Source: Nostoc linckia FACHB-104
GTDB taxonomy: Bacteria; Cyanobacteriota; Cyanobacteriia; Cyanobacteriales; Nostocaceae
Direction: 5' to 3'
Assembly: GCF_014696615.1 (NCBI RefSeq)
Contig: NZ_JACJQJ010000002.1
Coordinates: 62,001-126,000 of the forward strand
DNA length: 64,000 nucleotides
Part shown: one piece after another, positions 63,325 to 64,000 of the stretch
How positions within the stretch are numbered: the first letter of the stretch is position 1
Layout of the letters: the number at the start of each line of letters is the position of its first letter
The notes under the pieces: generated by a model
Seen by the model: only the letters and a program-made list of their open reading frames with translations
Told to the model about the DNA's origin: nothing
Databases searched by the model: none
Program-made: the position numbers and the translations under genes

Positions 63325-63739
63325 TGTTGTGAAAGCCTTTGTATTGATTAGTTAGTTTCTAATGCCTAAAAACACTAAATAGGCATGATGAATTGCGTAC
63401 AGCAGGACGGCTCAACACCCTTATTTTCTTTCTGTCTGAATGCCTGAGTGGTTCATGCTAATACCAAGGCACTCACACAACAAGTATTTTCACGTCACGT
63501 ATGATGAACTGCGTACACCAGAACATAACTCTACCAAAAATCTTGAGATGTGAGATTATGGTTCAGTTAAGAAAAATTATAGGGTCAAGGTATCTACAAT
63601 CTTTTCTCTTATTAGACTATCTTACTGAAGCCTTGCCCCTACAATACATTCCAGCCTAACTGAACTGTATGAGATGGGAAATTGGATCTCATACAGAGAA
63701 TTTGATGTGAAGATGTTCAGAAAACTCAGTTATCTGCAA
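63325..63739. other. Upstream region of the epimerase gene with a direct repeat
   Basis: A 415-nt gap. A 24-nt sequence starting atgatgaa.tgcgtaca occurs twice (63384-63407 and 63501-63524), with 21 of 24 matches, 117 nt apart. This could be a paired regulatory site for the epimerase gene. No coding region is seen. Confidence 0.45.
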
Positions 63740-64000
63740 TTAAATGACTGACGCTGCCATATATGATGGTTCGGGGATTTGTGCCACAATTGCTTTGCCA
63801 ATTTCTAAAGAAGAAGTGGCAGCTGGTGAAGGCGCATTGCAAACATGAATGGAGTTTTGGCCTGGGATAATCAAAAAGTCATCCACTAGCTTACCGTCAT
63901 TCATCAAAGCTTGAGCGCGAACTCCCGCATGGGTAGGAACTAAATCTTGGGCTTGCACTTCGGGAATGAGTTGTTGCAAACTCTTCACAAAGGCAGCTTT
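63740..64000 (-). CDS. lhgO: L-2-hydroxyglutarate oxidase-like FAD enzyme, C-terminal part
   Basis: The reading frame enters from the right edge and ends at 63740. The visible 86 residues ([47 protein letters not shown]) match the end of LhgO/YgaF-family oxidases, whose FAD domain is outside the window. LhgO oxidises L-2-hydroxyglutarate. In an exopolysaccharide locus a relative could act on another hydroxy acid or sugar acid. The GTG at 63988 is internal, not the start. Confidence 0.8.
   Translation of the reverse strand, partial: KAAFVKSLQQLIPEVQAQDLVPTHAGVRAQALMNDGKLVDDFLIIPGQNSIHVCNAPSPAATSSLEIGKAIVAQIPEPSYMAASVI

Noticed and set aside
1-64000. Insertion sequences, prophage, CRISPR-cas
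   Set aside because: No transposase, integrase, phage structural or cas gene is found; only small non-coding repeats are present.

Overview
The window comes from a filamentous, very probably heterocyst-forming cyanobacterium (Nostocales). The evidence is an abundance of HIP1 octamers (gcgatcgc), genes for NdhM and the myxoxanthophyll enzymes CruF/CruG, many TTG/GTG starts, cyanobacterial intergenic repeats, and a gene set on the right that corresponds to the heterocyst envelope polysaccharide (HEP) island of Anabaena sp. PCC 7120, with hepC followed directly by hepA. I see no tRNA, rRNA, CRISPR array, transposase or prophage gene.

Left part (1-6.4 kb): the 3' end of one CHAT (caspase-like) gene is followed by a full-length paralogue, a small helical protein and a protein with two C-terminal membrane helices. 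This looks like a CHAT/membrane-effector operon. rnhA follows. 6.5-17.3 kb: cruG-cruF, a membrane protein, rpmA-rplU, a three-gene set (small membrane protein, Tes-like radical SAM enzyme, Lgt-like membrane protein lacking the usual catalytic His), a CBS-HEPN-like protein and an FHA-PrsW fusion. 17.6-22.6 kb: a minus-strand set of PP2C phosphatase (with zinc ribbon and degenerate kinase-like region), CHAT-FHA fusion and a hypothetical protein, which suggests phosphorylation-gated CHAT signalling.

23.5-30.7 kb: ndhM, a small conserved gene with a long leader, a NarL-type regulator, a family 2 glycosyltransferase, a Ctp protease, a YdcF-like protein, and the remains of an EACC1-like/CHAT pair. 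30.8-40.3 kb: a minus-strand surface-protein operon: RTX/DUF11 repeat adhesin, two-partner-secretion exoprotein, and membrane-anchored TPR-CHAT protein.

41.3-64 kb: a minus-strand polysaccharide island. It runs from a 2-hydroxyglutarate-oxidase-like gene at the right edge through nucleotide-sugar enzymes, a dioxygenase, glycosyltransferases, a Wzc-type kinase, hepC, hepA, more glycosyltransferases (one a GT4-GT2 fusion whose linker is intergenic repeat DNA) and a Wzy/ligase-like membrane protein. Together these would make, polymerise and export an envelope polysaccharide.

Intergenic DNA carries several dispersed repeat families: purine/pyrimidine hairpins, MITE-like elements with TIRs TATAGCAATCC, AGGACTTACGCAA and TGTTTTAAAAG, and GGGCATT heptad tracts. 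Some of these enter coding regions or create false starts.
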